Shown: positions 36,124 through 45,902, counted from the stretch's first letter. The stretch: DNA of 64,000 nucleotides from Streptomyces sp. Tu6071 (GCF_000213055.1 NZ_CM001165.1:1798001-1862000); one strand, 5' to 3'. Program-made: numbers and translations. The notes: generated by a model from the sequence alone, not told the origin.

Positions 36124-37686
36124 TCAGTGCGAGCCGACCGGGCTGAACCTGTGCAGTTCCGCGGCCAGTTCCTCGTGCACCAGGGCCTTGAGCCGGGTGC
36201 CCTCGGGGGTGTGCTCCTCGGAGAGGACCTCGCCCTCGACGTGTGCCCGAGCGATGTACTTGCCCTCGGTGTAGGGGACGAGCACGTCGACCTCGACGGC
36301 GGGACGGGGCAGTTCCTCGTCGATGAGCGCGAGCAGTTCCTCGATGCCCTGCCCACTGCGGGCGGAGACGGCGATCGAGTGCTTCTCGACGCGCAGGAGC
36401 CGCTGGAGGACCACGGGGTCGGCCGCGTCCGCCTTGTTGATCACAACGATCTCGGGGACGTCGGTGGCCCCGACCTCCCTGATCACCTCGCGCACCGCGG
36501 CCAGTTGCTCCTCGGGGGCCGGGTGCGAGCCGTCGACCACGTGGAGGATCAGGTCGGAGTCGCCGACCTCCTCCATCGTGGAGCGGAACGCCTCGACGAG
36601 GTGGTGCGGCAGGTGCCGTACGAAGCCCACCGTGTCCGCGAGCGTGTAGAGCCGCCCGCTCGGTGTCTCCGCCCGGCGCACGGTCGGGTCGAGGGTCGCG
36701 AACAGCGCGTTCTCGACGAGCACCCCCGCGCCAGTGAGGCGGTTGAGCAACGAGGACTTGCCCGCGTTGGTGTAGCCCGCGATGGCCACCGAGGGGACCT
36801 TGTTGCGCCGGCGTTCCTGGCGCTTGAGGTCCCGTCCGGTCTTCATCTCGGCGATCTCCCGGCGCATCTTCGCCATCTTCTCGCGGATGCGCCGGCGGTC
36901 CGTCTCGATCTTGGTCTCACCGGGACCGCGGGTCGCCATGCCGCCGCCGGAGGAGCCGGAGCCACCGCCACCCATCTGCCGGGAGAGCGACTGGCCCCAA
37001 CCGCGCAGGCGCGGCAGCATGTACTGCATCTGCGCGAGCGAGACCTGCGCCTTGCCCTCTCGGGACTTGGCGTGCTGGGCGAAGATGTCGAGGATCAGCG
37101 CCGTGCGGTCGACGACCTTGACCTTGACGACGTCTTCGAGGTGGATGAGCTGCCCGGGGCTCAGCTCACCGTCGCAGACGACGGTGTCGGCGCCGGTCTC
37201 CAGGACGAGGTCCCGCAGTTCGACGGCCTTGCCGGAGCCGATGTAAGTGGCCGGGTCGGGCTTGTCCCTGCGCTGGATGACCCCGTCGAGGACGAGGGCA
37301 CCCGCCGTCTCGGCGAGCGCGGCCAGCTCCGCCAGGGAGTTCTCCGCGTCGTGGACGGTGCCCGAGGTCCAGACCCCGACGAGGATGACCCGCTCCAGAC
37401 GCAGCTGGCGGTACTCGACCTCGGTGACGTCCTCCAGCTCCGTGGAGAGCCCGGCGACCCTGCGCAGGGCCGCGCGCTCCTCACGGTCGTACTGCTCGCC
37501 GTCCCGCGCGCCGTCGGCCCCGTGGCTCCAGGCGGCGTCCTCTTCCATCAGGGCATCGGCCCGCAGGCCGTGGCTGTGGGACGGCTGCTGTCCCCGCGGG
37601 TGCGTCTCGTTCACGGTGTCCTCCGCGCCGAGGGGCGCGTCCTGGTCTCCGGAAGTGTCCTGGGAAAAGGGAGGGGTGTGGGTCAT
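36124..37686 (-). CDS. hflX: Ribosome-associated GTPase HflX
   Basis: A GTPase that splits stalled 70S ribosomes under stress. The 520-residue protein has an about 75-residue acidic N-terminal extension, the HflX domain (YIGSGKAVELRDLV, VVCDGELSPGQLIHLED), a Gly-rich loop then GPGETKIETDRRRI, and a G domain with G1 GYTNAGKS, G3 DTVGF and G4 NKAD. The ATG at 37686 follows AAGGAACCA. A 14-bp terminator hairpin closes the gene, and inverted repeats lie 31-85 bp upstream of it. Confidence 0.95.
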   Translation of the reverse strand: MTHTPPFSQDTSGDQDAPLGAEDTVNETHPRGQQPSHSHGLRADALMEEDAAWSHGADGARDGEQYDREERAALRRVAGLSTELEDVTEVEYRQLRLERVILVGVWTSGTVHDAENSLAELAALAETAGALVLDGVIQRRDKPDPATYIGSGKAVELRDLVLETGADTVVCDGELSPGQLIHLEDVVKVKVVDRTALILDIFAQHAKSREGKAQVSLAQMQYMLPRLRGWGQSLSRQMGGGGSGSSGGGMATRGPGETKIETDRRRIREKMAKMRREIAEMKTGRDLKRQERRRNKVPSVAIAGYTNAGKSSLLNRLTGAGVLVENALFATLDPTVRRAETPSGRLYTLADTVGFVRHLPHHLVEAFRSTMEEVGDSDLILHVVDGSHPAPEEQLAAVREVIREVGATDVPEIVVINKADAADPVVLQRLLRVEKHSIAVSARSGQGIEELLALIDEELPRPAVEVDVLVPYTEGKYIARAHVEGEVLSEEHTPEGTRLKALVHEELAAELHRFSPVGSH

Positions 37687-37716
37687 TGGTTCCTTAATGA
37701 CGAGTGCGGTCGACGA

Positions 37717-37771
37717 GCGGACCCTGTCCGCCGATGTGAGCAACGCCCGGAGAGCCCCGGGAATTCCCGGG
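37717..37771. promoter_or_regulatory. Two inverted repeats upstream of hflX
   Basis: GCGGAC-CCT-GTCCGC (37717-37731) and the perfect 16-bp palindrome CCCGGGAATTCCCGGG (37756-37771), immediately followed by GCCCATGGGC. They lie 31-85 bp before the hflX start on the minus strand, where promoter and operator elements are expected. The regulator is unknown. Confidence 0.45.
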
Positions 37772-37913
37772 CCCATGGGCGCCGCTCGCCCGGAAATGGT
37801 CCCACGGCGCTCCTCGGGGAGTCACGCGAGTTATCAGACGGACCGGCCGGGCCCCGGCGGCCTCGCGCGCCGGGGTGCGGGCAGCGCGCGGCAAGGGCGC
37901 GAAACCTCCCAGG

Positions 37914-39521
37914 TCACCGCATACGTGGTGGCTCGGCGAGACGGTGCGGGGACGTGCTCCGCGGCTGCTCCGTACCGGGCGCGTCGGCGGTCCAGTCCGG
38001 GTGTCCGGGCATTGGCGGCGTCTTCGCCCCGTACAGCCACGGGTGGAGGAAGGCGCCGAGATCGCGCCCCGCGACGTCGGAGGCGAGGCGCACGAAGGCG
38101 GCGGTGTCGGCGGTGCCGTCGCGGTGCCCGGCGACCCAGCGGCGTTCGATGCGGCTGAAGGCGTCCGCCCCGACCTCCTGGCGCAGGGCGTAGAGCACGA
38201 GGGCGCTGCCGTCGTAGACGACGGGGCGGAAGATGCTGATCTTGCCGTTGCCGGGGGCCTTGGGGCGGGCCGGTGGTCCGCCCTCCACGCGCCACTCGTC
38301 GCTCGCGCCGTACGCCTCGCGCATCCGGCGCTCCAGCGTGGGTCCGCCGCGCTCCTCCGCGTAGAGCGTCTCGTACCACGTGGCGTGGCCCTCGTTGAGC
38401 CACAGGTCCGACCAGGTACGGGGGCTCACGCTGTCGCCGAACCACTGGTGCGCCAGCTCGTGCACGAGGACGGAGTCGACGTACCACTCGGGGTAGCGAC
38501 TGTCGGTGAACAGGCGCCGCTCGAAGAGCGAGAGCGTCTGGGTCTCCAGCTCGAAGCCGGTGTTCGTGTCGGCGACGAGCACTCCGTACGCCTCGAAGGG
38601 GAATGTCCCCACGCGCTTCTCCATCCACCGGAGCTGTCCCGGCGTCCTGCGCAGCCACGGCTCCAGGCGCTCGCGGTCCGCCGCCGGGACGACGTCGCGC
38701 ACCGGGAGGCCGTGCGGCCCCGGCCTGCGCGGCACGGCCGAGCGGCCGAGGGAGAGTTGGGCCAGCTCGGTGGCCATCGGGTGCAGGGTGCGGTACGTCC
38801 ATGTCGTGGCACCGCCCGCCGCGTCGGCCCGGCCCGCGAGGAGGCCGTTGGCGACCACGGTCACGCCGCGTGGCGCGGTGACGCGGAAGGTGAAGTCGGC
38901 CTTGTCGGAGGGGTGGTCGTTGCCGGGGAAGACCCGGTGGGCCGCGTCCGCCTGGTTGGCCATGGCCAGGCCGTCCTTCGTGCGGACCCAGCCGCCCTCG
39001 CCCTGCCCCGCGCCCGGCGGGCGTGGATCGCTCGTGTGCCGCACGACGATGCGCAGCCGCTCCCCGGGCCGCACGCGGGCCTCCGGGGTGACGACGAGAT
39101 CCTGTCCCGCGCTCGCGTGGCGGGCGGCGCGGCCGTTGACGGTGACGGAGTGGACCTCGCCGTGGGAGAAGTCGAGGTTGAGGCGGTCGAGGGGTGCCTC
39201 GGCCCTGGCGGTGACGCGGGTGACGGCTTCGAGCGGCGCTCGGTTGTCGCCCTTGTACGTCAGCGAAAGGTCGTAGGCGAGCACGTCGTAGCCGGGGTTG
39301 CCGAGGGCGGGGAAGAGCCGGTCCCCGATCCCCTGCGGCCCCGGGGAGGGCGCGGCGGCGGCGATGAGCGCGAGGCAGACGGCGAGCACCGGTACGAGGA
39401 CGCGGGCCGTGCGGCAGGCACGGCGGCGCGGACGCGGCGGGGCCGGTCGGCCCGCGTGCTCCGCACCGGCACCGGGCCCCGGCCTCGCGAGGGTGTTCGC
39501 AGAGTCGTGCTCCAGGTTCAT
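37914..39521 (-). CDS. Secreted or membrane-anchored M1 family metallopeptidase
   Basis: A 535-residue zinc aminopeptidase-like protein. A hydrophobic stretch at about residues 40-57 after an Arg-rich region is a signal peptide or anchor. The catalytic zinc site is intact: VLVHELAHQWFG with the downstream Glu in LWLNEGHATWYE. The N-terminal beta domain (YDVLAYDLSLTYKGDN) is typical of M1. The C-terminal helical domain of long M1 aminopeptidases is short here, so it belongs to the compact branch found in actinobacteria. The start at 39521 keeps the Arg-rich n-region. It is on the same strand as hflX, 227 bp upstream of it. Confidence 0.88.
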   Translation of the reverse strand: MNLEHDSANTLARPGPGAGAEHAGRPAPPRPRRRACRTARVLVPVLAVCLALIAAAAPSPGPQGIGDRLFPALGNPGYDVLAYDLSLTYKGDNRAPLEAVTRVTARAEAPLDRLNLDFSHGEVHSVTVNGRAARHASAGQDLVVTPEARVRPGERLRIVVRHTSDPRPPGAGQGEGGWVRTKDGLAMANQADAAHRVFPGNDHPSDKADFTFRVTAPRGVTVVANGLLAGRADAAGGATTWTYRTLHPMATELAQLSLGRSAVPRRPGPHGLPVRDVVPAADRERLEPWLRRTPGQLRWMEKRVGTFPFEAYGVLVADTNTGFELETQTLSLFERRLFTDSRYPEWYVDSVLVHELAHQWFGDSVSPRTWSDLWLNEGHATWYETLYAEERGGPTLERRMREAYGASDEWRVEGGPPARPKAPGNGKISIFRPVVYDGSALVLYALRQEVGADAFSRIERRWVAGHRDGTADTAAFVRLASDVAGRDLGAFLHPWLYGAKTPPMPGHPDWTADAPGTEQPRSTSPHRLAEPPRMR

Positions 39522-39795
39522 GACTCGGAGTTACCACTCTGGACACACACAGCAACCATCCGGCAGGCAGAACAACCCGAAGGAGTCAGTTCGTCCACGC
39601 TGTGCTGACGTCTCCGGCGCCGCGCGCCCGGCTGACCGGCACACTCGCCGCCCCGCACGCAGCCCTGTCCGATCGCTCGACGTCCGGCTCACGGCACACC
39701 TCCTCCGCCGCTCACGGCACACCGCCCCCGCGCCCCATGCCCTCCGCGTACTCGCCGGTGCAGAAACCTCTCTGCTCGGGCTCCGCCTCCGCCCC

Positions 39796-42066
39796 TCAGA
39801 CCCCGGACGCGGGCGCCGAACTCCGCGCCCTGCTCACGTCGTACACGCCCGGCACGTCCCGCATGGCCCGCATGAGACCCGGCAGACGCGTGGCGTCGGG
39901 CAGGTGGAGCGTGTAGGTGTGGCGTACCCCGTGCTCGCTCGGGGGCTCGACCGTGGCCGAGATGACGGCGACGCCCTCCCCCGCGATCGCTTCCGTGAGG
40001 TCGGCGAGCAGGTGCGGCCGTCCGAAGGACGCGGCGCGCAGCGTGACGCGGCAGTCCCCGGTGTCGCCCCAGTCCGCGCCGACCGTGCGCCGTCCGGCCG
40101 CGGCCATGCGCACCGCGCGGGGACACTCGGAGCGGTGCACGGTGACCGCGTTGCCCCGTACCGCGAACGCCGTGACGGCGTCGGGGGGCACCGGGGTGCA
40201 GCAGCCCGCGAGGCGCACCGTCGCGCCGGGCTGGTCGACCGTGACGCTCGCGGCGAGCGTCCGCGCGGCGGGCGCGGGGAGGGTGGGACGGGGCAGGGGC
40301 TCCTCACGCCGCGCGTCCTCGGCGGGGGTGTTCGCGGGGTGGGCGGTGAGCCAGCGGCGGATGGCCAGTCCGGCGGCGGGGGTGCGTACGTGGTCGAGCC
40401 AGTCGGGCGAGGGGCCGCCGCCGGCGGCGTCCTGGCCCATGAGGAGCTGGACCGTGTCGCCGTCCTCCAGGACGGTGCTCAGCGGCGCGAGGCGGCCGTT
40501 GACGACCGCGCCCATACACGCGTGCGCGTCCTCGCCGTACTGCGCGTACGCCGCGTCGACACAGCTCGCGCCCGCGGGCAGCCCGAGGGCGCCGCCCCCC
40601 TCGCGGAAGACCGTGATCTCGCGGTTGTGGGCCAGGTCCTCGCGCAGCACGGACCAGAACAGCTCCGAATCGGGCACGGCGCTCTGCCATTGCAGGAGGC
40701 GGGAGAGCCAGCCGGGGCGGGTCGGATCGGCCCGCTCGGCATCGGCGGCGTACGGGTCCCCGGCGCCGGGGACGGCTTCGGCGGCCGTCCCGTCGGGAGA
40801 GCCGGGGCCCGGCACGTCCTGCGGGCGCCGCTCGCCGGTCCCCCGGTTGGCGTCGCCCCGCCCCGTACCCTCGCGGCCCTGGTCGCCGCCCGCCGCGTAC
40901 GGATTGCCGAGCGCGACGACGCCCGCCTCCGCGACGCGGTGCATCTGCCGCGTACGGATGAGGACTTCGGCGATGCCGCCCTCCGAGGTCGCGAGAGCGG
41001 TGTGCAGGGACTGGTACAGGTTGAACTTCGGGACGGCGATGAAGTCCTTGAACTCGGCGACCACCGGGGTCAGGCACGTATGGAGTTCGCCGAGCACCGC
41101 GTAGCAGTCGGCGGTCTCGCCGACCAGGACGAGCAGGCGCCCGAAGTCGGTGTCGCCGAGCCGGCCGCGTTTGCGGTGGACGCGGTGGACGGAGACGAAG
41201 TGCCGGGGCCGCAGCTGCACGTCCGCCGTCAGATCCGCCTCGCGCAGGACGTCGCGCACCCTCTCGGCGACGGCGGCGAGGGGGTCGGGGGACGCGAAGT
41301 GGTCCACGATGAGGCGGCGCGTCTCCTCGTACTCCTCGGGGTGGAGGATGGCGAAGACCCGGTCCTCCAGCTCCGTCTTGAGCGTCTGCACGCCGAGGCG
41401 TTCCGCGAGCGGGATGAGCACGTCGCGCGTGACCTTCGCGATCCGGACCTGTTTCTCGCGCCGCATGACGCCGAGGGTGCGGACGTTGTGGAGGCGGTCG
41501 GCGAGCTTGATCGACATGACGCGCACGTCGTTTCCGGTCGCGAGGAGCATCTTGCGGAAGGTCTCGGGCTCGGCGGCGGCGCCGTAGTCGACCTTCTCCA
41601 GCTTCGTGACCCCGTCGACGAGATAGCCGACCTCGCTGCCGAACCCGGCGCGTACCTGGTCGAGGGTGACGTCGGTGTCCTCGACCGTGTCGTGCAGGAG
41701 CGCCGCCGTCAGGGTCGTGGTCTCGGCCCCGAGTTCCGCGAGGATCAGCGTCACCGCGAGGGGGTGCGTGATGTAGGGCTCGCCGCTCTTGCGCATCTGG
41801 CCGCGGTGCGAGGACTCGGCGAGGACGTAGGCGCGGCGCAGCGTGTCGACATCGGCGTCGGGATGGTGGGCGCGGTGGGCGTCGACGACGTGCGCGATCG
41901 CGTCCGGGGCACGGTCGCGCCCGGTGTGGCCGAGGAGGGCCGCCCGGCCGAGGCGGCGCAGGTCGATGCGGTGCCGGGTGCGCTTGCGGGGCTGCGCGGC
42001 ACCGGCTGCCTGGAGGGCTTCGGGAGGCCCCCCGGGCGTCACTGGATTCATTGCCTCCGCACTCAT
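39796..42066 (-). CDS. rshA: RelA/SpoT homologue RshA
   Basis: A 756-residue (p)ppGpp metabolism enzyme, by position and makeup the RshA homologue of S. coelicolor. The hydrolase HD domain is intact: SSHRGQMRKSGEPYITHP, LLHDTVEDT (residues about 124-130) and IKLADRLHNVRTL. The synthetase domain is recognisable (FKDFIAVPKFNLYQSLHTAL, IRTRQMHRVAEAGV) but looks diverged: the region that normally reads F-D-L-hydrophobic-A-x-R is FGRLLVLVGET. Low-complexity sequence interrupts residues about 390-450, then TGS (ITVFREGGGALGLPAG) and C-terminal ACT domains follow. GGAGG lies five bases before the ATG at 42066. No other gene is cotranscribed. Confidence 0.9.
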   Translation of the reverse strand: MSAEAMNPVTPGGPPEALQAAGAAQPRKRTRHRIDLRRLGRAALLGHTGRDRAPDAIAHVVDAHRAHHPDADVDTLRRAYVLAESSHRGQMRKSGEPYITHPLAVTLILAELGAETTTLTAALLHDTVEDTDVTLDQVRAGFGSEVGYLVDGVTKLEKVDYGAAAEPETFRKMLLATGNDVRVMSIKLADRLHNVRTLGVMRREKQVRIAKVTRDVLIPLAERLGVQTLKTELEDRVFAILHPEEYEETRRLIVDHFASPDPLAAVAERVRDVLREADLTADVQLRPRHFVSVHRVHRKRGRLGDTDFGRLLVLVGETADCYAVLGELHTCLTPVVAEFKDFIAVPKFNLYQSLHTALATSEGGIAEVLIRTRQMHRVAEAGVVALGNPYAAGGDQGREGTGRGDANRGTGERRPQDVPGPGSPDGTAAEAVPGAGDPYAADAERADPTRPGWLSRLLQWQSAVPDSELFWSVLREDLAHNREITVFREGGGALGLPAGASCVDAAYAQYGEDAHACMGAVVNGRLAPLSTVLEDGDTVQLLMGQDAAGGGPSPDWLDHVRTPAAGLAIRRWLTAHPANTPAEDARREEPLPRPTLPAPAARTLAASVTVDQPGATVRLAGCCTPVPPDAVTAFAVRGNAVTVHRSECPRAVRMAAAGRRTVGADWGDTGDCRVTLRAASFGRPHLLADLTEAIAGEGVAVISATVEPPSEHGVRHTYTLHLPDATRLPGLMRAMRDVPGVYDVSRARSSAPASGV

Positions 42067-42448
42067 GGGCACCTCCGGCTGCGTCGACCGGTCGACGGGG
42101 TGCCCGGAGCACGGGGCCCCGGGACAGCGGGCGGTGTCCCCGTCCGGGCCGGTGCTTGATGCTATCGAGCCCACCACGCGCCGCCGACCGCCTCTCGCCG
42201 AGCGTGAAAGGGATCACCCATTCGAGCGAAGTCGGCGGGCGACACGAGCGCGGACAGTGACCTTTGCGGCACTCGCGCGTTGCCCCGGATACGCGTCGGG
42301 CGCGCGCCGGGGGGTGCGGCGCCCGCGCGGCTTACTTTTCCGGGTTCTTCCGCGCTCCGGCCGGACGTGCGGAGCACGCGCCGTTCGGCCCCGAAGGATC
42401 CGGTGCCGGTCGCCCGCCAGCGGGGCGATGCCCTCAATGCAAGGGCTC
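42067..42448. other. Gap upstream of rshA, nothing recognised
   Basis: 382 bp between the rshA start and the dapF stop. It should hold the rshA promoter and the dapF terminator, but I could not support a specific element. Confidence 0.4.
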
Positions 42449-43336
42449 TCAAGCGGTCAGCGCCGCCAGCCAGTCCTGGTCGATCGTGCCCTCCGCGACG
42501 AGGACCGCGGGACCGGTCATCTCCACGACGCCGTCCGCGCGTTCCGTGATGGTGAGCCGGCCGCCGGGCAGGTCGACGGTGTAGGTCGCGGGGTGGCCCG
42601 TACGCGCGGGGTCGAGGCCGTCCCTGCGCGCGGCGGCCACGGCGACGGCGCAGGCGCCCGTACCGCAGGAGCGCGTCTCGCCGGAGCCGCGCTCGTGCAC
42701 GCGCATCACGAGCGCTCCGGGCGCCCGGTCCACGACGAACTCGACGTTGACACCGTGCGGATAGGCGCTCGCCGGGAGCACCTCGGGCGCGGTGCGCAGC
42801 TCACCGGCCTCGGCCAGGTCGGTGACGAAGGTGACGGCGTGCGGATTGCCCATGTCGACGTGCGTGGCGGGGCGCAGCCCGGAGCCGACCCGCACCTCGA
42901 CCTCGCCCTCGGGAAGCCGCGCGACGCCCATCTCCACGGTGATCTCGCCGGGGACCCCGGGCGCCTCGTCCTTGGCCAGGTGGGCGCGCTTCACCCCGGC
43001 CCGCGTCGCGACCGCCAGTTCCCCGGCGTCCACGTGCCCGGCGCGCTGGAGGTACCGGGCGAAGACCCGGACGCCGTTCCCGCACATCTCGGCGACGGAG
43101 CCGTCCGCGTTGCGGTAGTCCATGAACCACTCGGCCTCGTCGGCGTACGCGCGCCCCTCGGGGTGCGCGGCGGAGCGCACGACGTGCAGCAGCCCGTCGC
43201 CCCCGATCCCCGCGCGCCGGTCGCAGAGGGCGGCGACCGCGTCGGGGCCCAGGTCGATGGTGTTCTCCGGATCGGGGATGATCACGAAGTCGTTCTGCGT
43301 GCCGTGGCCCTTGAGGAAGCCGATCGCGGTGCTCAT
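42449..43336 (-). CDS. dapF: Diaminopimelate epimerase
   Basis: Interconverts LL- and meso-diaminopimelate for lysine and peptidoglycan synthesis. The 295-residue protein opens with FLKGHGTQNDFVI and has the two catalytic cysteines in EMCGNGVRVFARYL (Cys85) and TRSCGTGACAVAVAA (Cys224). Length and both halves of the pseudo-symmetric fold are normal. For the ATG at 43336 the only purine-rich stretch (GAGGG) touches the start codon, so translation initiation may be weak. The gene lies downstream of the small membrane protein and miaA on the same strand, with gaps of 225 and 102 bp. Confidence 0.95.
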   Translation of the reverse strand: MSTAIGFLKGHGTQNDFVIIPDPENTIDLGPDAVAALCDRRAGIGGDGLLHVVRSAAHPEGRAYADEAEWFMDYRNADGSVAEMCGNGVRVFARYLQRAGHVDAGELAVATRAGVKRAHLAKDEAPGVPGEITVEMGVARLPEGEVEVRVGSGLRPATHVDMGNPHAVTFVTDLAEAGELRTAPEVLPASAYPHGVNVEFVVDRAPGALVMRVHERGSGETRSCGTGACAVAVAAARRDGLDPARTGHPATYTVDLPGGRLTITERADGVVEMTGPAVLVAEGTIDQDWLAALTA

Positions 43337-43561
43337 CCCTCGATCGTACGGCGCGGGGGGCGAGGTCCGCGCGGCCGTACGGGGCCGGCGGGGCGAGGTC
43401 CGCGCGCGAGGGCGCGGTGTGCGTGAGCAGCGATGTCGGGTGTACGGGCCCGGGGGGCAGCCCCTCGGGCGTGGCTTCAGCGCAGCCGTACGCGCGTCAC
43501 CCGCGGCGCGTGTACGGCTCGGCGCCACCGCGTGACGCGGCAGGCCGCTTACCCGACGGGC

Positions 43562-44080
43562 TCAGCGCAGCCGCGCGACGCGCCAGACCGCGAGGCCCGC
43601 CACGACGAGGACGACGAGCGCGTAGAGGCCGATGGCGCGCCAGCGCGGCCTGCCGCCGCCCTGGGCGAGCCCCGGCCAGCTGTAACCGACGCGACGGGCC
43701 GCCATCACGGCGCCACCCGCGGCCGAGGAACTGAGGAGGAGGCCGAGCATCGCGACGACGGCGCCGCCGTCACCGGCCTCGAAGGCGAGCGGGAACGCGA
43801 ACATGAGCGAGCCGATCGCGGCGAGCACGACGATGGGTGCCAGCTGCCAGAGGCGCAGTCTGCGCTGCGGCCTCAGCTCGACCTCCACTGCCGCGTCCTC
43901 GACCACCGCTTCGTCCGCCGTGACGTCCTCCCGGCCCGACGCGAGCGCACCCAGGGCCACGACACCACCGTCCGTCACCGTCCGGTCGGCAGCCGCCGGA
44001 GGTTCGTCGGCCGGGCCGTCCTGGACGAGCTGGTCCCGCTCTTCGCGTCCGGTGTCACGAGGGCCGGCCTCCATCGCCAC
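43562..44080 (-). CDS. Small membrane protein of unknown function
   Basis: A 172-residue protein with an acidic cytoplasmic N-terminus of about 75 residues and three hydrophobic segments (APIVVLAAIGSLMFAFPLAF; AVVAMLGLLLSSSAAGGAVM; AIGLYALVVLVVAGLAVW). The GTG at 44080 is chosen because GGGAGGG lies four bases upstream; an ATG two codons later is possible. It sits between miaA and dapF, an arrangement conserved in Streptomyces as far as I recall. No function is suggested. Confidence 0.7.
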   Translation of the reverse strand: MAMEAGPRDTGREERDQLVQDGPADEPPAAADRTVTDGGVVALGALASGREDVTADEAVVEDAAVEVELRPQRRLRLWQLAPIVVLAAIGSLMFAFPLAFEAGDGGAVVAMLGLLLSSSAAGGAVMAARRVGYSWPGLAQGGGRPRWRAIGLYALVVLVVAGLAVWRVARLR

Positions 44081-44182
44081 TGTGCCCTCCCACTCGGACT
44101 CCGCCAGGTCGATCGCAGCTTGATGATGGCACGGCGTCGGGGGCCCGTATGTCGCCCGGAGCGTCCCGATGCCATCACGTGA

Positions 44183-45121
44183 TCAGGCTGTAACCGCCCG
44201 TTCGACCAACGCGAGAGCACGCCCGGAAAGTTCCGCTCGTCCGGAGAGTCCCCCATCGAGCCAGTGGATGCGGGGATCGCGCCGGAACCACGTGTCCTGA
44301 CGGCGTGCGAAGCGCTTCGTGGCGCGCACCGTCTCGGCGCGCGCTTCCTCCTCGCCGCACTCCCCCGCGAGCGCCGCGAGGACCTGCTGGTAGCCGAGCG
44401 CGCGCGAGGCGGTGCGGCCCTCGCGCAGCCCCGCCGCCTCCAGCGCGCGCACCTCGGCGACGAGGCCGCGCTCCCACATCACGTCGACGCGGGCGGCGAT
44501 GCGCGCGTCGAGTTCGGGCCGGGCGACGTCGACCCCGATCTGAAGGGTGTCGTAGTACGCCTCGCGCCCCGGCAGGTTCGCGGTGAAGGGCTTGCCGGTG
44601 ATCTCGATGACCTCCAGGGCGCGCACGATGCGACGCCCGTTGCCGGAGAGGATCGCGGCGGCGGCCTCGGGGTCGGCGCGCGCGAGCCGCGCGTGCAACA
44701 CGGCGGGACCCGCCTCCTCCAGCTCCGCCTCCAGGCGCGCGCGGACGGCCGGGTCGGTGCCGGGGAACTCCATACGGTCGACGACGCCCCGCACGTAGAG
44801 CCCCGAGCCGCCCACGAGCACGGGAACGCGGCCCGCGGCGAGGAGGCGGTCGATCTCGGCGCGCGCGAGCGCCTGGTACTCGGCGACGCTCGCGGTGCGG
44901 GTGACGTCCCAGACGTCGAGGAGGTGGTGCGGGACGCCCTCGCGCTCGGCGAGCGTCAATTTCGCGGTCCCGATATCCATCCCACGGTAGAGCTGCATGG
45001 AGTCGGCGTTGACGACTTCGCCGCCGAGCCGCTGCGCGAGGAAGACGCCGAGATCGGACTTGCCCGCGGCGGTAGGCCCGACGACGGCGATGACCCGTGG
45101 GGAGGGAGGTGCGGTACTCAC
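44183..45121 (-). CDS. miaA: tRNA dimethylallyltransferase
   Basis: Adds a dimethylallyl group to A37 of tRNAs reading UNN codons, the first step before MiaB acts. The 312-residue protein has the P-loop VVGPTAAGKSDLG, the substrate loop GGEVVNADSMQLYRGMDIGTAK, LVGGSGLYVRGVV, and the C-terminal ALGYQQVLAAL and KRFARRQDTWFRRD. The GTG at 45121 gives a standard N-terminus directly before the P-loop region. miaB lies about 3 kb away on the same strand. Confidence 0.95.
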   Translation of the reverse strand: MSTAPPSPRVIAVVGPTAAGKSDLGVFLAQRLGGEVVNADSMQLYRGMDIGTAKLTLAEREGVPHHLLDVWDVTRTASVAEYQALARAEIDRLLAAGRVPVLVGGSGLYVRGVVDRMEFPGTDPAVRARLEAELEEAGPAVLHARLARADPEAAAAILSGNGRRIVRALEVIEITGKPFTANLPGREAYYDTLQIGVDVARPELDARIAARVDVMWERGLVAEVRALEAAGLREGRTASRALGYQQVLAALAGECGEEEARAETVRATKRFARRQDTWFRRDPRIHWLDGGLSGRAELSGRALALVERAVTA

Positions 45122-45305
45122 CGCACCAGTGTCCCAAACCAGGAGGAGCGCCTCGAACGAGTTACGTGACGCGACGCGGGCCGCCTCGTTTGCCGTTGCG
45201 AGGTCCCGACCGTCGGTCGCGGGCCGCCGGGGCCGTGGCCGCGCGCCGTCTCTGCGCTGCCTCCGCCCGTATCCACCTGTCACCACCTGTCCCTTGGAGC
45301 ACGCA

Positions 45306-45746
45306 ATGGGCCTCTTCTCCTTCCTCCGCCGCAAGCCGCAGGCGACCGATCCCGCGTCGACCCCGCAGGAGGAGGCCGCCGCGACGGAGAGCGTGGCCGC
45401 GGACGCGGCAGGTACGGAAGCCGCCGGTAGCGAAGCCGCTACGGACAAGACGGGGACGGAATCCGCCGCGGAAGCCGCCGACGCGGATGCTCCCGCGGCC
45501 GGAGCCGAGCCGAAGGCGGAGGGCGCGACCGAGCCGGAGGCCGCTGCCGGGGGCGAGGACGCCGGCACGGAGGCGGACGGTGCGGCTCCCACCGCCGAAG
45601 AGGGGGAGAAGTCCGCCGACGTGGCCGCCGCCGCGCCGGACACGGCCGCCACCGCCGAGGGCGAGACCGCCGAGGGCGGCATTCCCAAGCAGCAGTCGGT
45701 CGACGAGGCCGCCGAGCGCGAGGCCGCCGACCACGTACGGCGCTGA
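45306..45746 (+). CDS. Acidic Ala/Glu-rich low-complexity protein
   Basis: A 146-residue protein that starts with a basic amphipathic segment MGLFSFLRRK and then consists almost wholly of Ala, Glu, Thr, Gly and Asp in imperfect AAE/TE units, so it is predicted to be disordered. A short ordered-looking end reads IPKQQSVDEAAEREAADHVRR. TTGGAG lies before the ATG at 45306. It is divergent from miaA and followed by a terminator and the antitoxin-like gene. Function unknown; the N-terminus could touch the membrane. Confidence 0.65.
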   Translation: MGLFSFLRRKPQATDPASTPQEEAAATESVAADAAGTEAAGSEAATDKTGTESAAEAADADAPAAGAEPKAEGATEPEAAAGGEDAGTEADGAAPTAEEGEKSADVAAAAPDTAATAEGETAEGGIPKQQSVDEAAEREAADHVRR

Positions 45747-45850
45747 GCGGGCGAGCGGCACTCCGCGCGCCTGCCGAGCCCTCCGGGACGAGCCGACGCC
45801 CCCGGGAGCCCGACAGGCGCGCGCGGCCGATCCGTAGTAAGCCAGCAGTA

Positions 45851-45871
45851 GGCGCCCCGCGCGGGGGCGCC
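45851..45871 (+). terminator. Hairpin after the acidic protein gene
   Basis: GGCGCCCC and its complement with a 5-base loop, followed by TCTTCC, 105 bp past the stop codon and 32 bp before the next start. Confidence 0.6.
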
Positions 45872-45902
45872 GTCTTCCCGGTTTCCGGCGAGGAGGGACC
45901 CC

